Part shown: one piece after another, positions 22,808 through 33,949 of the stretch
Numbering within the stretch: the stretch's first letter is position 1
How the letters are laid out: every line of letters begins with the position of its first letter
Assembly: GCA_000333855.2 (NCBI GenBank)
Contig: CM007316.1
Span: 359,623 to 423,622 of the forward strand
Length of the DNA: 64,000 bases
Origin: Endotrypanum monterogeii
Taxonomy: Eukaryota; Euglenozoa; Kinetoplastea; Trypanosomatida; Trypanosomatidae
Reading direction: 5' to 3'
The notes under the pieces: model-generated
What the model was told of the DNA's origin: nothing
Seen by the model: only the letters and a program-made list of their open reading frames with translations
The model's database searches: none
Made by a program: the position numbers and the translations under genes

Positions 22808-25800
22808 ATGAACACCTCGTTCTCATCCAAAACGCAGCCGCAGCAGCACTCCATGGAAAGCTCCTCAACAGAAAAAGATGATGATAGTACAAACCAACAG
22901 TTATTTCGCTCGGCCCTTCTCGGATCATCGCAGTTGCTGGAGCCAAGAGTCGTGTATACACCTACACCGCTTGCTGAAGAGCTCCGAAATCCTCCCATGA
23001 CGACACCACCGAGACGTGGAGCGAGTCCTCGTAGCAGTCCCCTGGATACAGCACTCTCTGTACCACCAGCTATGGATCAAAGAGAGAGCCATATAGAGGC
23101 CATATCGATTTCACCGTCCCTGGGCCACTTGGCCCGGTCAGCTCACTCTTCGTTGTCGTCGCAGTCGGCTTTTGAGGCTCGTCAATCCACTGCGCCTCTC
23201 GACATCTCTACGTTTCCTGCCAGTGAATCTCCGATGCAAAGATCGCAAAATAATCTGGTCCACACTGCGGGTACTGGTGAGACGCTAGCAGGGGTGAAGG
23301 CCAACGCTCCTCCGATGCAAACCCCATTCTCATCCTCACATTCCACGGCATCTTCGCTGCTCACTCGGAAATTGCCCCCATTGCCTCCGCCACCCTCCAC
23401 GAGTGAGGCACTCGTTATTCCAGAACTCGCTCTCCCTCAGACTGCGACGTTAACGGTCGAGCAGCCCAGCCACGCGCCCTCGCTGAGAGTGTATTCGCAT
23501 TCCTCGGTAGTAGCAGGAGTGAGCTTAGCGGATGCACCCGCTTCTCCGGATCCAAATAGCCTTTCATACGCTGTAACTTCATTGCTACCGCCGTCTTCAG
23601 AACCCCCACCGGTCGCCCTGACATCGCCGCAACCCGCACTAACTGAATGTGTTAAAACAGCTTCCCTGGCTTCCAGCGTGGTGATGTCGAATGTTGTGGA
23701 GACACGACGGTCTCCTGTCGTCAAGAGGCGCAGGCAGCAGCCTTTCCGCCGTCGAAGAGGTGAATGGGAGGCAACTGTGGTTGAATTATTTTCTACAGGC
23801 AGCGCGTCAGACGACGCCCTCAGTAGCTCTTCTTCCGTTTCGTCGGTCAGAGGTGGTAGTGAAAGGGGCAGCGTTGAAGAGGGCAGCGCGCGTGACCGTC
23901 GCAGTAGACAGGTGGGTTGCAATCCGGCTGAGAGGAATCGCCGGCGGCGAAGCAGTGGCTCAGGCGTTGGTGCCAGAGGACGGAAAACCTCCTCACACAA
24001 ACCTAGCAAGCTCAAGTCAACCCGTGATGCATCTCGATCTAAACGAAAGCGGACTGTGGTGCGTCTTCATGAGGCTGAGGGTCGATGTGACCGATCACCT
24101 CCTCCAGCGTCCGGTGCTATGGCTAGACCTTCGCTGAACTCCCGTGACGTCAGGGCAAACGACATCGCCAACCAGAAAGCTGGCAAATCAGTTAATATTG
24201 GCCATCGAATTGGCAACAGCGCAAAACCTGCAGATGTCGTGGACGGGGATGGCGCAGTGCAGACTGCCCCGAGGGGCCGAGCTTCTGTCTCGCTCCTAGG
24301 CGACAGCTCTGGGGTGCCTTTGCTCTTCACCGATCCAGCCGCTGCCTTACGGTTGAGGTACATCAGCAGCACCAAAAACAAAGGGTTCACCGAGGCAGAG
24401 GCAAACTGGCTGATATATGTGCATTCACTTGGGCAGGGCAGCACTGGCCGTCGTCAGAAAAGGACGAAGTGGAGCAGCGGGGCCACCACTAGTTTTTCTG
24501 TCGGAGGCACAGAATCCGGCGCTGGCGACTGGAGGCGCACTCCCTGTTATCGTGTCACAGGGGCTTTTAATGACGACAACGCAGCGAAGCAAACGTGGAC
24601 CCCCGGCAGCCTTGACACCTGCGGTGACCCAGAGACGGTGGGTTTTTTGAGCGCGAATCCGTCTCCGCTCGCCGCGGGCGGTGGGCGCGACGAGTGTGGT
24701 GTGGTGCTTGCACTCACGATACGCGGTATGAGCCCTTTGCACGCTGACGCCGCTGTTGTCCATCCGTTTGTGCGCGTGTGGCTCGTGAGCGGTGTCTCGG
24801 GACGTAGCCTGCTTGAGGCATCTGCCGCCGTTCCCTGTGCTGTGACTCATCCCTTCGACTTGCGTGCGCACCAGAGTCGCGTCCCCTGGTGGAACGCGCA
24901 GCTAGCGCTTCGAATTAGTTCTGAGAAATTGGGTACCGCCACCAAAGACGCAATGCTTCTCTTGGAAGTGCTCGACTTTGGCAACGAGTCGATCCATGGC
25001 TATCCACTTTTTCGGGAAGGACTCTATCCGATCTGCTGGGGGTTTCTCATGTTACGTGACTGTGCCGGCCGCTCGAACCTCTTTGGGGCAGAGGAGCTGC
25101 ACCTGCAGCTCTACCGTTATCCATCTCGCACTCCCTGGTACCTTTCTTGGCTAAGCATGATGCTCCCTGTCCCGTGGTCTTCGCGAGGCGCTGCATTGAA
25201 CCTGCGCGATTTAGCCGTCACCTGCGGCTACCCCCCTAGCAGCTGCGACGACAGCGACGACTCCTTCGCGCACGATGTGCCCTTGATTTACACCGTTTTC
25301 AAAAACCCCAACAATCGAAAAATACCGTACGACGGTGGTCTCGTGGTTAGTCTCCGTGAGATGAACAACGTGGCGTTTGTGCCTGACACAACCGAAATGC
25401 TCGCGTACGAGGAATATCTTCTGTCTATGCTCGTGGCGGGCGGGGGAAGTAGTGCGGTGCCGCGCTCAACCCGCGCTGTCGGTGCACCCGCCGATTACTT
25501 CACGGAGATGCGACAAGGGACCAAGGACAGTGGCCTGGGCGACGCCTCTGTTCCACCCAGTCCCTGGTCTACTCAAGCTCCCACCGAACACTACTACCGA
25601 ATGGACGGTGAGCGCTCACTGTTGCCGCAGGAGATACTTCAAACAACGTCGATTCTTGGGGTTGTGACCTGTGTGACATTTTCACACAGGGGTACCCTCA
25701 TAGCTCTCGGTGTCTCTCGACATCTCCAGCATGTGGTTGAGCTGCGCGATCCTTTTCGCCCTGACATTCCCCCGGTTGTGAGCCTCGCCGGTCACACTGG

Positions 25801-27322
25801 TCATATTCACCGCGTCGTCTTTCAAAAGGAGGACCGATACCTGCTTTCCTGTTCCTCTGATGGAACTGTGAGTGTTTGGCAGTGCATTGCCCTCAGCGAG
25901 ATGGGCAATGATGGTGCACGCCCGGTGCCGGAGACTATACAGCATGTGTGTACATTACCACACGGGTTTCCTGTCTACGTGGCAGTATTTCATCAAAACA
26001 AAATCATCGCCGGTGGATTCAGCGACCAGCTCCTTGTCTGGGGCTACGAGCACACAAGCAGTAGTGAAGCAACCTCGGTTGGGGCCTCTGAAGACACGGC
26101 GCTGCGCCTCAGCACCGCCTTGACTCCTGATTTTGTGAGAGCAGCTCACAATGGCGACTTCGGGTCTAGCCCGCCAAAGGGAATTGGTGAGCTTGTGCAC
26201 CGGGTAGATGCCATCGGTGCCACCATTGGTCAGAAGGGGGAGACAAGTATTACACTTAGTCTCGCCTCAAATGAGCGAAGCACCCGGGTGTGGTCTGTCC
26301 ACCACAACGGCTCTGTGGTGTGTTGGCGTGCCACGGAAGAATCTGCCAGCGGCAGTGATGGGAAGGAGGGCCGCTGGGGAATGTCGGTGCGACACATTGC
26401 CGAGTGTGATGGCGCCACAGAAGTGCAGGTAAAGGGTGCCTATGCTCTTGTCACATGCGGGAGGGCACCTTTTGTCTTTGTCTTCAATGCTTCAACCAGC
26501 GAGCAGTTGCGTGTGGTGAACACACGATTGCCATTCGCCACGCCCATTCACCTTTTACCAGACGGTGAGGCTTTCGTGGCCGCCGTTGGCGATCCAGGAC
26601 GACTACTTGCCTGGGAATGCTTTGATGGAAGTTTGTGCACTCAGGCTACCGGTTACGCCAAGGTCTCTCCACTTTTTTCGATTGCGAAGATGGCGTGGGC
26701 CGAGTCACAGCAACTCGCTATTTTTGTGAGTCGCTCACCATGTTCCGAAAAGGAAATGGTTCGCTACACGCAAGGACCGATGAGTGCACCTGTTGGACAG
26801 AGTAGCGCTGCCTTTCATTACAGGCAGCAGGAGCTCCAATACCGGCAAAAGGACATGCCCACTGAGAAGACGTTAATCAGTCTCGCTGGCACGGTGCGGA
26901 GCAAGTCGACCGTCATCATAACGACGGAGCCACACTCCTCTCTGGAGTTTGTGCAGATGTTTGGCGGGGATGTCGAGATGAAGCGAAGGACTGCATATTT
27001 AGCAAAGAGGATGCATTCGATACACCAAAACGCAGCTGAGCGCGAAAGTCGTAACGCGCGGCTGTACCCCTCAGCGACTACACCCGAGCCTTTGGCGGTG
27101 TTCGTGCCGGCAGCTGCCACGAGCATTCCGTATGAAGCGACGGGGAAAGGGTCCCGAATCAACTCCATATTGAATTTTTGGCGTGGGCTTGTGACTCAAC
27201 ATCGACACGCCGAGGCGCACCGCGATCTAGTGGAGGAAGCCTCATCACGAGGCGACAACTCCGCCAGGCAGCCTTCTACTTGGCGCGCATTGCAGTACAC
27301 CGAGAACGAGGCCGAGGTGTGA
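22808..27322 (+). CDS. AHI1/Jouberin-like WD40 protein
   Basis: The 1504-residue product starts with about 600 residues of Ser/Pro/Thr-rich disorder, including a strongly basic Arg/Lys/Ser patch near 375-420 that could be a nuclear or RNA/DNA-binding signal. Residues about 630-860 match the conserved Jouberin region before the WD repeats: a C2-like fold with HPFVRVWLV, then a THPFD-type motif and a Gln-Leu-Tyr-x-Tyr-Pro motif. WD40 repeats follow at about 950-1310; one is textbook (a His-x-Val-x-Phe start ending in DGTVSVW). Human AHI1 is a ciliary transition-zone protein mutated in Joubert syndrome, so a role at the flagellar base is inferred. It lacks the SH3 domain of human AHI1. The ATG at 22808 is chosen over an in-frame TTG at 22790. 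Its stop lies 35 bases before an N gap. Confidence 0.78.
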   Translation: MNTSFSSKTQPQQHSMESSSTEKDDDSTNQQLFRSALLGSSQLLEPRVVYTPTPLAEELRNPPMTTPPRRGASPRSSPLDTALSVPPAMDQRESHIEAISISPSLGHLARSAHSSLSSQSAFEARQSTAPLDISTFPASESPMQRSQNNLVHTAGTGETLAGVKANAPPMQTPFSSSHSTASSLLTRKLPPLPPPPSTSEALVIPELALPQTATLTVEQPSHAPSLRVYSHSSVVAGVSLADAPASPDPNSLSYAVTSLLPPSSEPPPVALTSPQPALTECVKTASLASSVVMSNVVETRRSPVVKRRRQQPFRRRRGEWEATVVELFSTGSASDDALSSSSSVSSVRGGSERGSVEEGSARDRRSRQVGCNPAERNRRRRSSGSGVGARGRKTSSHKPSKLKSTRDASRSKRKRTVVRLHEAEGRCDRSPPPASGAMARPSLNSRDVRANDIANQKAGKSVNIGHRIGNSAKPADVVDGDGAVQTAPRGRASVSLLGDSSGVPLLFTDPAAALRLRYISSTKNKGFTEAEANWLIYVHSLGQGSTGRRQKRTKWSSGATTSFSVGGTESGAGDWRRTPCYRVTGAFNDDNAAKQTWTPGSLDTCGDPETVGFLSANPSPLAAGGGRDECGVVLALTIRGMSPLHADAAVVHPFVRVWLVSGVSGRSLLEASAAVPCAVTHPFDLRAHQSRVPWWNAQLALRISSEKLGTATKDAMLLLEVLDFGNESIHGYPLFREGLYPICWGFLMLRDCAGRSNLFGAEELHLQLYRYPSRTPWYLSWLSMMLPVPWSSRGAALNLRDLAVTCGYPPSSCDDSDDSFAHDVPLIYTVFKNPNNRKIPYDGGLVVSLREMNNVAFVPDTTEMLAYEEYLLSMLVAGGGSSAVPRSTRAVGAPADYFTEMRQGTKDSGLGDASVPPSPWSTQAPTEHYYRMDGERSLLPQEILQTTSILGVVTCVTFSHRGTLIALGVSRHLQHVVELRDPFRPDIPPVVSLAGHTGHIHRVVFQKEDRYLLSCSSDGTVSVWQCIALSEMGNDGARPVPETIQHVCTLPHGFPVYVAVFHQNKIIAGGFSDQLLVWGYEHTSSSEATSVGASEDTALRLSTALTPDFVRAAHNGDFGSSPPKGIGELVHRVDAIGATIGQKGETSITLSLASNERSTRVWSVHHNGSVVCWRATEESASGSDGKEGRWGMSVRHIAECDGATEVQVKGAYALVTCGRAPFVFVFNASTSEQLRVVNTRLPFATPIHLLPDGEAFVAAVGDPGRLLAWECFDGSLCTQATGYAKVSPLFSIAKMAWAESQQLAIFVSRSPCSEKEMVRYTQGPMSAPVGQSSAAFHYRQQELQYRQKDMPTEKTLISLAGTVRSKSTVIITTEPHSSLEFVQMFGGDVEMKRRTAYLAKRMHSIHQNAAERESRNARLYPSATTPEPLAVFVPAAATSIPYEATGKGSRINSILNFWRGLVTQHRHAEAHRDLVEEASSRGDNSARQPSTWRALQYTENEAEV

Positions 27323-28252
27323 GGATGCGCGCCCCTCGCGTATCTTTTATTCCACTCNNNNNNNNNNNNNNNNNNNNNNNNNNNNNNNNNNNNNNNNNNN
27401 NNNNNNNNNNNNNNNNNNNNNNNNNNNNNNNNNNNNNNNNNNNNNNNNNNNNNNNNNNNNNNNNNNNNNNNNNNNNNNNNNNNNNNNNNNNNNNNNNNNN
27501 NNNNNNNNNNNNNNNNNNNNNNNNNNNNNTATATATATATATATATCCTTTTATATATACGTCCATCACGATAGGAAGGCGACGCTCGGTGTAGTGAGCG
27601 CTCGACGAGAGCAACCACGGAAACTGAGGAAGGGGTTCCCAGTGTCTACTGGGTTCCCTGGTCCTAAAGGTGCTCGGTTCCTCTACTCAATCAAAGACAA
27701 ACCTAAAATGATGTGAGCGCATTTGTGGGCCTTTTTTGTGTGTGCTTTCTTGTTTCTTGCCTCCCTTTCTGCCTCTCGCATGTGGCGATTTCTTGCCGTG
27801 AAAGCGAAACGTTAAGGCAAGAACTGTGAAGTGTGCCTTGGTCTGGTTTCCAGACTTGGCGTACTCCAAATCTTCAGAGAGAAAAAAATGTAAAGAACCC
27901 CCCCCCCCCCGAGCCATATCAAGTTTGCTCGCTTGTCTTCATGGCTAATGCACACCTCTTCTTTCACCGCCTTTCTTCACATTCCTATGACTTTGATGTA
28001 ATCTATAAAAAAAATGTATATATTCATGGATATACTTGTGTATATGTGCACATCCGTATAATACACACACACACACACATATTTTCGCTGGCGCCTGCCC
28101 GCACGTGATGACGCAATTCGTGCCAGTCCCCTCTTCATATCCTTCGCATAACTTTGTGAACGACACTAGTACCACTCCGGTTCCCCTCAACTAATTTGTT
28201 TTCTCTGTTTTTCGTGAACGCCTCTCCTCCCGGCGCTTTTGTTTGCAGAAAC
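27323..28252. other. Spacer between AHI1-like gene and CCT5, with a 172-N gap
   Basis: N bases fill 27358-27529, followed by a TA tract, so a repeat probably broke the assembly. The rest is ordinary T-rich spacer with a (CA)n tract at 28064-28080. I see no gene. The gap hides the AHI1-like 3' UTR. Confidence 0.8.
28240..28248 (+). promoter_or_regulatory. Probable spliced-leader acceptor for CCT5
   Basis: A T-rich stretch ends in TTTGCAG with the AG at 28247-28248, leaving a leader of only four bases before the ATG at 28253 if used. More upstream AGs could also serve. Confidence 0.6.
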
Positions 28253-29866
28253 ATGTCCCTCGCGTTCGATGAGTACGGTCGTCCCTTCCTCCTGGTGAAG
28301 GAGCAGCAGCAGAAGGAGCGGGTATGTGGTATCGAGGCGCAGAGGGCAAACATTCTAGCTGCCCTTGGTGTCGCTAATGTCCTCAAATCGAGTCTTGGAC
28401 CACGTGGGATGGATAAGATCCTGACCACGCCAGACAATGAGGTGGTCGTCACGAACGACGGTGCTACCATCCTAGACCTCATGGACATCGACAACGAAAT
28501 TGGCCAGCTCATGGTCGAGCTGAGCAAGTCGCAGGACTCCGAGATTGGTGACGGAACTACTGGTGTGGTTTGCTTTGCTGGTGCGTTGCTAGAGCAGGCA
28601 ACATCGCTACTGGATAAGGGCATCCGCAGCTCTCGCATCTCTGAGGGATACGAGAAGGCATGCGAGATGGCGTGCAAGCGTCTCGAGGAGGTCGCTGACA
28701 CCATTTCTTTGGCGAAGAAGGATGTCCTCCTGCAGACGGCCCGCTCCACACTCAACTCAAAGGTGGTGAATCGTGACCGCGACCATTTGGCGCAGATCTG
28801 CGTGGATGCTGTGCTCGCCGTGGCTGACATGGAGCGACGTGATGTGAACATGGACCTCATCAAGGTGGAGGGAAAAGTTGGCGGTCGCCTCGAGGACACG
28901 TGTTTCGTGGATGGTATCGTTATCGACAAGGATTTCTCGCACCCGCAGATGCCAAAGGAGCTGATCAATCCGAAGATGGCCATCCTGACTTGCGCTTTCG
29001 AGCCTCCGAAACCGAAAACGAAGCACACACTGCAAATCAACAGTGCTCAGCACATGCACGACCTACACGAACAGGAGCAAGAGTACTTCCGCAATGAGGT
29101 GCAGCGCTGCAAGAACGCCGGCGCCGACCTCATCATTTGCCAGTGGGGTTTCGATGATGAGGCCAACTACTTGCTCTACCGCAACCAGCTGCCAGCGGTT
29201 CGTTGGGTGGGTGGCGTGGAGCTGGAGATGATTGCCATTGCCACAGGTGGCCGCATTGTCCCACGTTTCGAAGACCTGACTCCAGATAAGCTCGGCACCT
29301 GCGGTCGCGTTCGCGAAATCGGATTCGGCACTACAAAGGACCGCATGATATTCGTGGAGAGCTGCCCCAATAGTAAGGCTGTCACCATCTTTATCCGTGG
29401 TGGAAACAAGATGATGATCGAGGAGGCAAAACGCTCGCTACACGACGCCATTTGCATGGTGCGCAACTTGATTCGCGATAACCGCATCGTTTACGGCGGT
29501 GGCTCGGCGGAGCTGGCTGCCTCATCCGCGGTGCTCGCTCACGCCGATGCCGTGCCGACAGTGGACCAATACGCCATTCGCAGCTTCGCCGACGCCCTCG
29601 AATCAATCCCAATCAACCTTGCCCTGAACAGCGGTCTTGATCCGATTCGTGCTCTTTCCGATGCACGCAAGGCGCAGATCGAGGGTAACAATCCGTACGC
29701 CGGCATCGATTGCATGGACCGCGGTACGATTGACATGAAACAGCAGCAGGTGTTCGAGACTCTGAGCGGCAAGTGCTCCCAGCTGCGTTTAGCCACGCAG
29801 GTGGTGAAGATGATCCTCAAGATTGACGACGTCATTTCCACGAAGCCGGCTGAGGAGCAGCAATAG
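28253..29866 (+). CDS. CCT5: T-complex chaperonin subunit epsilon (CCT5)
   Basis: This 537-residue protein is a group II chaperonin subunit of the usual family length. It opens with the [14 protein letters not shown] start that marks the epsilon subunit. It has LGPRGMDK (residues 48-55), the TNDGATIL nucleotide-binding motif (67-74) and the GDGTTG ATPase motif (99-104); the C-terminal part keeps the usual GGGSAE motif. CCT is a double ring of eight related subunits in the cytosol that folds tubulin and actin using ATP. An ORF start at 28196 is in frame, but the ATG at 28253 matches the family start and follows a clean acceptor. Nothing is odd about the sequence; all key residues I checked are present. 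Confidence 0.97.
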   Translation: MSLAFDEYGRPFLLVKEQQQKERVCGIEAQRANILAALGVANVLKSSLGPRGMDKILTTPDNEVVVTNDGATILDLMDIDNEIGQLMVELSKSQDSEIGDGTTGVVCFAGALLEQATSLLDKGIRSSRISEGYEKACEMACKRLEEVADTISLAKKDVLLQTARSTLNSKVVNRDRDHLAQICVDAVLAVADMERRDVNMDLIKVEGKVGGRLEDTCFVDGIVIDKDFSHPQMPKELINPKMAILTCAFEPPKPKTKHTLQINSAQHMHDLHEQEQEYFRNEVQRCKNAGADLIICQWGFDDEANYLLYRNQLPAVRWVGGVELEMIAIATGGRIVPRFEDLTPDKLGTCGRVREIGFGTTKDRMIFVESCPNSKAVTIFIRGGNKMMIEEAKRSLHDAICMVRNLIRDNRIVYGGGSAELAASSAVLAHADAVPTVDQYAIRSFADALESIPINLALNSGLDPIRALSDARKAQIEGNNPYAGIDCMDRGTIDMKQQQVFETLSGKCSQLRLATQVVKMILKIDDVISTKPAEEQQ

Positions 29867-29999
29867 TAGTAATGTGTGCCCCTGCAGGAGAGGGCGAGTC
29901 GAAAGGGGAGAAGGTAAGATGGGGTGAGATGTGGTATGTGTGGGGGTGTGGGGGGAAACGTTTGTGAAGCTTTCATAGCGGAACAAGAAGAAGAGGAGG

Positions 30000-30026
30000 T
30001 GTGTGTGTGTGTGTGTGTGTGTGTGT
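30000..30026. repeat. (GT)n microsatellite
   Basis: Thirteen GT units in the presumed CCT5 3' UTR. Confidence 0.9.
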
Positions 30027-30904
30027 CCGTTCCACCTAGTATTCACATTATTCACGTCCGCTGAAGGCTGCACGTGATGATATTGGGGAGACGTGGGGAA
30101 GATAGGTGGCAAACGCTGCCTAGGCTTCCAATCAAGAAGAGTTTTTTATGTCATGGGGTTTGAGGGATGTTAGGGGTGTTGATGGGCACAGTTGCTGAAG
30201 GGAAAGATGAAGGCTGAAAAAGCGTGAATCGAGGTCCAGTCATGAGGTCCCCTCGGATTTCTGCTTCCCCTCCCCTTCTCCTCCTCTTCATGCTCTCACT
30301 CCCCTACCAACATACATACCGTTGCTTTTTCTCCTCCGTCAGCTTCTTGGGCGGAGGTTTGCGCAGGTGTGGATGTGAAAGGTGGTCGTAAAGGCCGCAC
30401 TTGCTTGGTCTCTGTGTTCGTATTATGTCATGTGCTTGTGGGGGAGTTCGTTTGACTGTACGCTGCGTGGCACGTATGCGTGTGTGTCTGTATTCTTAGG
30501 CGGCGGCAATGATTCTCGACTATACCCCCCCCACCCCCCCGCCCCCATCTCTCCCTCCACCTCCTCCTCCTAACGCATCTTTTCTCTTTCTCTCTGTGGC
30601 GATTCCAAGGAATAATTCACGGGTTGGCGGGCGCCCCTGTAGGAAGCGCGGCGTCACAGAGACAGAGAGAAAGCTGAAAACACGGGGTGGACACACACAC
30701 TCATGTACACGCTACGATACGACAAGCCAATTTGCTTGTCCTCTTCCCCGTTCCGTTCCGTTTCGCGTCGTTTCATTTCCTTTTCTCCTCAGTTCCTTTT
30801 CCGATTTGGGTAATTGTTTTTCATTTTTTTTTTGCCGCCTATCACTTGTGAGAAAACAGATTGACACGCAACCACAAGGTAGAGAAAAGGTATATATCTT
30901 TCTT

Positions 30905-30949
30905 TATATATATATATATATATATATATAGATATATAGATATATATAT
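30905..30949. repeat. (TA)n tract with GATA interruptions
   Basis: Thirteen TA units, then short TA groups separated by GA. Confidence 0.9.
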
Positions 30950-31034
30950 CCGTATCTCGGATGGCATGTTTTTGCGCAGGTGTTCATTTTGATTGTGTGT
31001 ATCCACATATACATTAACGGAAATAGAGAGGAAT

Positions 31035-31235
31035 ATGCACACCATGTACGAATCCATTTGGGACTTTAACTACACGAACACACAAAAACATTTGATCGAA
31101 ATTGAGGAGACGGGAATGCGAAAAAAAAAAAGGGTGCAACGATCTCAACACTCAAGACAGCGTAGAGATGCTCGGTGTCAGGTGAATATCTGCTATTCAC
31201 TTGGAGGGTCTCAAAAGTACCTGAAACATGTGTAA
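31035..31235 (+). CDS. 66-residue basic ORF candidate
   Basis: An ATG ORF with varied, non-repetitive residues: an acidic/aromatic first third, then a Lys/Arg/Gln/Ser-rich middle and a short C-terminal tail. Upstream DNA is a TA tract rather than a clear polypyrimidine tract, so the splice context is poor. I do not recognise it. It may be chance. Confidence 0.2.
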   Translation: MHTMYESIWDFNYTNTQKHLIEIEETGMRKKKRVQRSQHSRQRRDARCQVNICYSLGGSQKYLKHV

Positions 31236-32662
31236 GTGCACCTCGATTACGTTTCTCCCCATTCCGCCACAGGTTCCCGAGGGTCATACAGCTGCTTTAA
31301 GTCAGAATGACACCGTTCTATCCTGCTTGTCAGGCGTACGAGGAAGTATGTTGCATGTGGACAAAAGGCATGAGTCCGTCTCTCTGTCCATCTGGCCTGG
31401 ATTTCATACAGTCCATTTATTCTTCTCGCCACTTTTCTACTGATTTTTGAGTTGTTTTTCCCGTCATATTTCCTCTTATCCCTCTCTCTCTCTTTCTCTT
31501 GAGCTTTGTGGGCACATGTTAAGGGTGATTGACTCCATCAACGTGGGCATGTTTGACCTCGCTGAGGGGAAGCGGAATATCTTTGCGGAATAGCCTACGC
31601 CCATTTTTTTTTCCCTCCCCGTCCTCGTCCCTCCGCTCGCAGGCGGCAACACTTTGTTTTACCCTTTTACAAGAAAACAAATTATGTAGGAGAACATTGC
31701 CACACTACCATTTTCTTTCAAGAATACACATTTTCTGTGGCGCTCGCGGCTTTACCGCACACGAGCTTCATCTCCCACGCGGCATCGAGGGGTTCTGTAG
31801 ACATAATTTACTTGGCCTCAAGCTACATATGGACGATGTCACCACGACGCTGTTCTTGTCCAACGTCAGTGATGACTGCATGCTCCGTTGCAAAGTATCA
31901 TAGAGGTCATTTGACCCTAAAATAAATCTTCAGCTCTGCGCATCGCACCAGGTTCCGATCTCCGGCCTATGGAGGCGCCTGTCGGAGGTGGTTCCATAAT
32001 TGTGCATGCTCTGTGAACTGGCGAACAAAAAAAAAACGAGCAGGGATGAACTTCTTCTTGCCATAAAACAAGTGGAGGTGCTTCGAATACCATAATCTCT
32101 TCAAGCACATGTCATCAACGCTAACCACTGGATCTACATTTTTTTCTTTTTTCGAAGATCTTCCTGTGTAATTAAAATGAGTCACGCCAGGGATTTCGCC
32201 CGCCCCCCTTCAGTATTTCTCCTCCCATCATAAATGGTGCGCATCCCGTGCTGAAATAACCATACTATGGATACCACTCACAGAACAATGATGGCGTGTT
32301 TTCTTTTCCCTGACGGTGTCTCAAACATGAAAGCGTCCGCTTATTCACTCGAGCTCTACATGGCATGTGATACTTGGTCAATAAATTCAATCCATCGCCG
32401 CAAAACTAGAGCGAAGAGGAGTCGGTCGTCGCACACGACACTCACCCCTCTCTCCTCTGGACTTCCCAAATTATTATTTTTTTTCGTGTGTGTGTGCTCT
32501 GTGCAAGTGCGTCCTTTTCCCCCCTTTGATGACACTTATGGAGATGGTATAGTCCTTTCGTTTCCCCTTTCTTTATTGTGCATCAAGAGGGAGGGGAAAG
32601 GCTCCGTTCATGTCCTCTAGTTCCGAGGCGAACGACACATCAAACGAGAAAAGCCGATGCAG

Positions 32663-32665
<3 letters not shown>

Positions 32666-32702
<37 letters not shown>
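32666..32702. repeat. (TA)n microsatellite
   Basis: About eighteen TA units in spacer. Confidence 0.9.
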
Positions 32703-32705
<3 letters not shown>

Positions 32706-33652
32706 ACAAGGATGTCGCAATGACCGTAACCATCTTCTTTTCTCGTCTGTGAAGCGGAGACGTGTGCGCCTTTGTCGCTCCATTCTTTTTTTGATCCATG
32801 TGCAGGAACCAACCCCCCCCCTCCCCTTTTTTTTTCCGAACCGGTGTCTTCCCAATCGCTACTGAATAATCAATCTCAAAAACCAGAGGCCTTCTGAAAC
32901 CACCTAAGATCCCCTGGCCACCGAAAACCATTCTACAAGGATCTGGGCTGTCCAGGTGTGGGGAGATAAAAGATGTAGTTATCGCTCAATTGTCTTGTGA
33001 ATTTTATTCAGGGGGGAACCTCTCCCATGCTTGCACTCAGAGAGAAGGGACTTCCCTGCACCCCCAGATTTGTTGCCCATAGGAGTTGGGATACCTGCAC
33101 TCTATCACACGTTGTGCTACTTCAAAGAGTGTCTCTCCATGTTCACCTAGAAGTGTGGATGGGCGGCCACCAATGAGGCACGTCATTGTCAGGTGATCGG
33201 GTTAGGGCCATGCAATCGGTGTGAGTCGCAAAATAAGGAACGAAGCTGGAGGTAGCCTTACTGCGAATAAGCAATTGGTGTGCTTTCAGGGATTAGACTC
33301 TAGCATGACGGACTTGTGGACTACACCCATTGGAAAGTTTGTGTGACTGAAGGGAGGCGTGCACTGCACTTACCGGAGCCTCATCAATTGACTGATACCT
33401 GGCATGTTGTTGTGGTGTACACGCTTACACCCCCGAGTGGCCCACCTTTTACCCCAAACAAGGTGCCAACCCCCGTATCTCGTTCCGTGTTCACACCCCA
33501 TCACACGGATGGCGATCCCCTGCTCCTTCTGCTACCTCAGCTTTTTTTTTTTTCTTTTCGAAATTATACAACGCAAACACCGCTATTTGTATAGCGAGGA
33601 AACCTTGAACAGACCCGGTAGCGTTGGAGTCCTCCCCTTCCCTACATGCATG

Positions 33653-33678
33653 CACACACACACACACACACACACACA
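33653..33678. repeat. (CA)n microsatellite
   Basis: Thirteen CA units about 270 bases before the phosphatase-like gene. Confidence 0.9.
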
Positions 33679-33914
33679 TGCGCTCGTTTATCAGCGATGC
33701 TTTCCACATGTGATATTGACCCCTATCGATCACCTGGAAACGTAATGTGATACTAGCTCTCCCGCTCAATGATTACTCATACACCCCTATCTCCCTTCAC
33801 TTTTTTTTTTTTTTTGGTAGGACTCGCAACCAGTGAAAGCAGGGAAGTTCTTCATGTGAACCCCCGATAAGACGGAAGGTTCGGTCGGCTAGAAATGTGA
33901 GTATGTGCACCCCC

Positions 33915-33933
33915 GCATCTTTCTTCTAATCAG
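33915..33933 (+). promoter_or_regulatory. Probable spliced-leader acceptor for the phosphatase-like gene
   Basis: The tract TCTTTCTTCTAATCAG puts the AG at 33932-33933, sixteen bases before the ATG at 33950. This rules out the GTG-initiated extension at 33905. Confidence 0.6.
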
Positions 33934-33949
33934 GGTTCGTCATCCAACT

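Larger units (their letters stand above)
29867..33949. other. 4.1 kb spacer between CCT5 and the phosphatase-like gene
   Basis: It holds a (GT)n tract (30000-30026), C-rich stretches near 30525-30570, TA tracts (30905-30949 and 32666-32702) and a (CA)n tract (33653-33678). The parts 31700-32110 and 32930-33330 are less T-rich than typical spacer. A weak 66-codon ORF lies at 31035. I find no confident gene. Confidence 0.65.

Noticed and set aside
31529..31925. Overlapping 124- and 62-codon + strand ORFs
   Set aside because: Neither starts after a clear acceptor, the first contains a T-rich low-complexity middle, and the two frames are equally protein-like.
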